Both the position numbers and the translations under genes were made by a program. From an uncultured Pirellula sp. (lineage in GTDB: Bacteria; Planctomycetota; Planctomycetia; Pirellulales; Pirellulaceae), in contig CAIXME010000078.1 in the NCBI GenBank assembly GCA_903920425.1, positions 1 through 41,517 of the forward strand: a DNA stretch of 41,517 bases, read 5' to 3'. Positions 38,434 through 41,517 of the stretch are shown here, one piece after another (the first letter of the stretch is position 1; each line of letters begins with the position of its first letter). Under the pieces are notes generated by a model that worked only from the letters and a program-made list of their open reading frames with translations, had not been told where the DNA came from and did not search any database.

Positions 38434-41133
38434 ATGCAGATTCTCAAGGTAAATAAACTCCGAGGTCCGAACATTTGGGCGAATTTCCCAGTGCTCGAAG
38501 CTTGGGTCGACCTGGAAGAACTCAAAGATACTTCTTCGGAAATGATTCCGGGGTTCAACGAACGACTGATGGCATGGTTGCCAACAATGGTCGAACATCG
38601 CTGCAGCGTGGGTGAGCGCGGCGGTTTCTTTGTGCGTTTGCGCCGAGGAACCTATATGGCGCACATCCTTGAACACGTGACTCTCGAGTTACAATCCTTG
38701 GCCGGCACGCCTGTGGGCTACGGTCGAGCACGTGAATCAAATGTAGATGGCATCTACAAGGTCGCCATAGCTTACAAAGAAGAGAAGCTCGGCTTGGCAT
38801 GCATCGACAAGGCATTTGAGTTGATCCTCGCGGCGGTACACGACACGCCGTTCGATATCGATGCAGAAGTTGCCGCGCTCAAGAACTATGCATATGAAGT
38901 TTGCCTCGGGCCAAGCACGCGTGCCATTGTGGATGCCGCGAAAGCACGTGGCATTCCATGGCGACGATTGAACGAAGGCAGTCTCGTACAGCTCGGCTAT
39001 GGACAGCACCAGCGCCGCATTTGCACCGCAGAAGCGGACAGCACCAGTGCGATCGCTGAATCGATTGCACAAGATAAAGATTTGACCCGGATGTTGCTGA
39101 AGACCATCGGAGTTCCTACTCCTGAAGGCCGGCCTGTCGAAAGTGTTGAAGACGCTTGCGAGGCTGCCGAAGATATTGGATACCCTGTCGTGGTAAAACC
39201 TCAGTACGGCAACCATGGCCGAGGTGTTGCAACCAATCTCCAGGATCGTCAACAAGTAGAAGCTGCGTATTTAGCTGCTCGCGAAGAGGGAAGCTCGATC
39301 ATTTGCGAACGCCATGCACCGGGTGATGATTACCGCGTGCTTGTGATCGGTGGCAAGATGGTGGCTGCTGCTCGTCGTGAACCAGCGCACGTAATTGGCG
39401 ATGGGCAATCGACCGTGCAGCAACTAATTGATGTGGTCAATCAAGACCCACGACGAAGCGATGGCCACAGCACTTCGTTGAGCATGATCAAAATCGATGC
39501 GGTGGCTCTCGGTGTTTTGCTTGAACAAGGTCTCACGCCAGACACTATCGCGCCTCTGAACAAAAAGGTTCTCATTCGCCGAAATGCCAACCTCAGCACT
39601 GGTGGAACAGCGGCAGACGTCACTGATTTAGTGCATCCCGATGTGGCGCGTCAATGTGTTGAAGCAGCACGCGTGATTGGATTGGACATCGCCGGCGTGG
39701 ACGTTGTTGCCCAAGACATTACACAACCACTCCAAGGCCAGCGCGGAGTTATCGTCGAAGTGAACGCAGGGCCAGGTTTGCGTATGCACATCGAACCTTC
39801 GTCTGGATTGCCACGACCTGTTGGTCAAGCGATCATCGACATGATGTATCCAGAAGAGCAAACCGGTCGTGTTCCGATAGTGAGTGTTACCGGTGTAAAC
39901 GGAAAGACGACGACCACGCGTCTGATAGCCCACATGGTTTCTTGCAGCGGCAAAAAAGTCGGCATGACTTGTACCGACGGCATCTACATCGCTGGTCGCC
40001 GAATCGATTCGGGTGACTGCAGCGGGCCACAAAGCGCACGTGCGGTTCTCATGAACCCGTCCGTGGAAGCGGCTGTGTTGGAGACAGCTCGAGGTGGTAT
40101 TTTGCGAGAAGGACTCGGGTTCGATATGTGTGATGTTGGCGTCGTAACCAACATCGGCGAAGGTGACCATCTTGGTCTCGCTGACATTGAAACGCTGGAG
40201 CAACTATCCAAAGTCAAACGTTGCATCATCGAAGCGGTGCACAAGAATGGTTACGGCGTTCTGAAAGCCAACGACCCATTGACCGCTGAAATGGCTGAGA
40301 AGTGCAAAGGTGCAGTCGTGTTTTTTGCGATCGATGGTCTTGATCCGGTTTTGAGCGCTCATCGCGCTAAAGGCGGACGAGGAGCATTCGTTCGCGACAA
40401 TGCGGTGATGCTTGCCGAAGGAGATGCTGAGTTTGTTCTGCTCTCGCTGGATCGCGTTCCATTGACCCACAACGGTCGCATCGGGTTCCAAGTAGAAAAT
40501 GTACTTGCTGCCGCGGCTGCTTGTTGGGCACTAGGAATGCCTTGCGAACAGATTCGACTTGGTTTGGAGTCGTTCTCCTCGCACATGGACAAGGTACCTG
40601 GTCGATTCAACTTGATGGAGATTCACGGCGCTACTGTGGTAGTAGACTATGGTCACAACCAATCGTCCTTGCTCGCCATCGCAGAGACGCTAGACCAGTT
40701 TCCGCACCCAAGCCGCACTGTCATCTACTCCGCTGCTGGCGATCGTCGCGATGTCGATATGATTCGCCAAGGTGAGATTCTGGCCGACCATTTCGATCGG
40801 ATCATTCTTTACGAAGACCAGTACCTGCGAGGCCGCCAACCAGGCGAAATCATGGGGCTGTTCAAGCAAGGAATGGATGGCGGCAAACGCGTCAAGGAAA
40901 TTCATGAAGTTCAAGGCTGGCAGAACGCAGTCGACCGAGCGCTCAAGCTGATTCGAAAAGGTGAGTTTCTGTTGATGCAAGCGGACGTGATCGACGAGGC
41001 TGTGCAATACCTGCATCATTCGATCAAGCACGAAAGTCTAGGACGAGAAATCGATCTGGATGCTGCTATCCAAACGCCGGATGCTCCCACTCAGACCAAC
41101 GTCGCACCGGAATCCAAGTCGCGATCCCACTGA
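38434..41133 (+). CDS. cphA: Cyanophycin synthetase
   Basis: 899 aa: N-terminal MQILKVNKLRGPNIWANFPVLEAWVDLEEL; ATP-grasp VVVKPQYGNHGRGVATN; Mur-ligase VTGVNGKTTTTRLIAHM; TCTDGIYIAGRRIDSGDCSGPQSARAVLMNPSVEAAVLETARGGILREGLGFD. Confidence 0.97.
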   Translation: MQILKVNKLRGPNIWANFPVLEAWVDLEELKDTSSEMIPGFNERLMAWLPTMVEHRCSVGERGGFFVRLRRGTYMAHILEHVTLELQSLAGTPVGYGRARESNVDGIYKVAIAYKEEKLGLACIDKAFELILAAVHDTPFDIDAEVAALKNYAYEVCLGPSTRAIVDAAKARGIPWRRLNEGSLVQLGYGQHQRRICTAEADSTSAIAESIAQDKDLTRMLLKTIGVPTPEGRPVESVEDACEAAEDIGYPVVVKPQYGNHGRGVATNLQDRQQVEAAYLAAREEGSSIICERHAPGDDYRVLVIGGKMVAAARREPAHVIGDGQSTVQQLIDVVNQDPRRSDGHSTSLSMIKIDAVALGVLLEQGLTPDTIAPLNKKVLIRRNANLSTGGTAADVTDLVHPDVARQCVEAARVIGLDIAGVDVVAQDITQPLQGQRGVIVEVNAGPGLRMHIEPSSGLPRPVGQAIIDMMYPEEQTGRVPIVSVTGVNGKTTTTRLIAHMVSCSGKKVGMTCTDGIYIAGRRIDSGDCSGPQSARAVLMNPSVEAAVLETARGGILREGLGFDMCDVGVVTNIGEGDHLGLADIETLEQLSKVKRCIIEAVHKNGYGVLKANDPLTAEMAEKCKGAVVFFAIDGLDPVLSAHRAKGGRGAFVRDNAVMLAEGDAEFVLLSLDRVPLTHNGRIGFQVENVLAAAAACWALGMPCEQIRLGLESFSSHMDKVPGRFNLMEIHGATVVVDYGHNQSSLLAIAETLDQFPHPSRTVIYSAAGDRRDVDMIRQGEILADHFDRIILYEDQYLRGRQPGEIMGLFKQGMDGGKRVKEIHEVQGWQNAVDRALKLIRKGEFLLMQADVIDEAVQYLHHSIKHESLGREIDLDAAIQTPDAPTQTNVAPESKSRSH

Positions 41134-41165
41134 TCTCACTGATCGAAACGCCTACAACAATTTAC

Positions 41166-41190
41166 CGCCAGGTCCATTTCGGACCTGGTG
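41166..41190. terminator. Stem-loop downstream of cphA
   Basis: CCAGGTCC-ATTTC-GGACCTGG, perfect 8-bp stem extendable to about 10; weak T-tract, so only a candidate. Confidence 0.45.
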
Positions 41191-41262
41191 TTCCTCGTTC
41201 GTAATCTGCTCAATAGGCTCTTCTTTTAGCCTATTTATTGGCTTGCCAATTTGCTGGCTCAC

Positions 41263-41517
41263 CTATTTCCGTGCACAAGACGCTTGATGCTCTAACATCG
41301 TAGCGACCAGCGACGTCCAGCCCGTTTGATGACTGGCTCCTAGGCCGCGACCGTTGTCTCCGTGAAAGTACTCGTAAAAGAGAACGAGATCTTCCCAGTT
41401 TTTGTTTTCCGAGTATTGCAATTCGTCGCCATGGCATGGCCTTCTGCCTTGCTCGTCTTTCTTAAACAACGTGACCAATCGCCGTTCTATTTCGTCAGCA
41501 ACTTGCTTCAGATTTAG
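41263..41517 (-). CDS. GH63/MGH1-like glucosidase, C-terminal fragment (5' end outside window)
   Basis: Open reading frame runs to the window edge: LNLKQVADEIERRLVTLFKKDEQGRRPCHGDELQYSENKNWEDLVLFYEYFHGDNGRGLGASHQTGWTSLVATMLEHQASCARK*. The FYEYFHGDxGRGLGASHQTGWT ending is typical of this family. Confidence 0.75.
   Translation of the reverse strand, partial: LNLKQVADEIERRLVTLFKKDEQGRRPCHGDELQYSENKNWEDLVLFYEYFHGDNGRGLGASHQTGWTSLVATMLEHQASCARK

Overview
The window is a chromosomal segment that looks planctomycete-like: sigma factor/ZAS-kinase pair, TIGR03067-like and DUF1570-like proteins, PKD/cytochrome/CBM mosaic protein, and RIO kinase. It begins inside the 3' end of a PEP carboxylase gene and ends inside the 3' part of a GH63/MGH1-like glucosidase gene on the minus strand. 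Confident genes are Sir2 deacylase, MarR regulator with a divergent flavodoxin-like reductase, CE1-type esterase, PhyH dioxygenase, AAA ATPase, RIO kinase, photolyase/cryptochrome, GT9 glycosyltransferase, lpxD, lpxI, an ABC exporter (ATPase-permease-ATPase), carB, ribH, rho, rpsG, rpsL, tRNA-Leu(CAA) and cphA. Most of it is housekeeping or lineage-typical. The observations most worth checking are: (1) a canonical sliding-clamp-binding pentapeptide, QLSLF, at the C-terminus of a photolyase that also lacks the usual GGWQW segment; (2) ribosomal protein S12 with Arg at position 88, a known streptomycin-resistance substitution; (3) a sigma factor translationally coupled to a one-piece ZAS-kinase-TM-TIGR03067-repeat receptor with about ten 23-residue LRR-like repeats; (4) modular palindromic intergenic repeats in two clusters 28 kb apart that share flanks in reshuffled orientation; (5) a perfect 16-bp palindrome in the MarR divergent promoter region. 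No CRISPR array, prophage, transposase or convincing defence island was found. All family calls come from reading motifs by eye; no database search was run.
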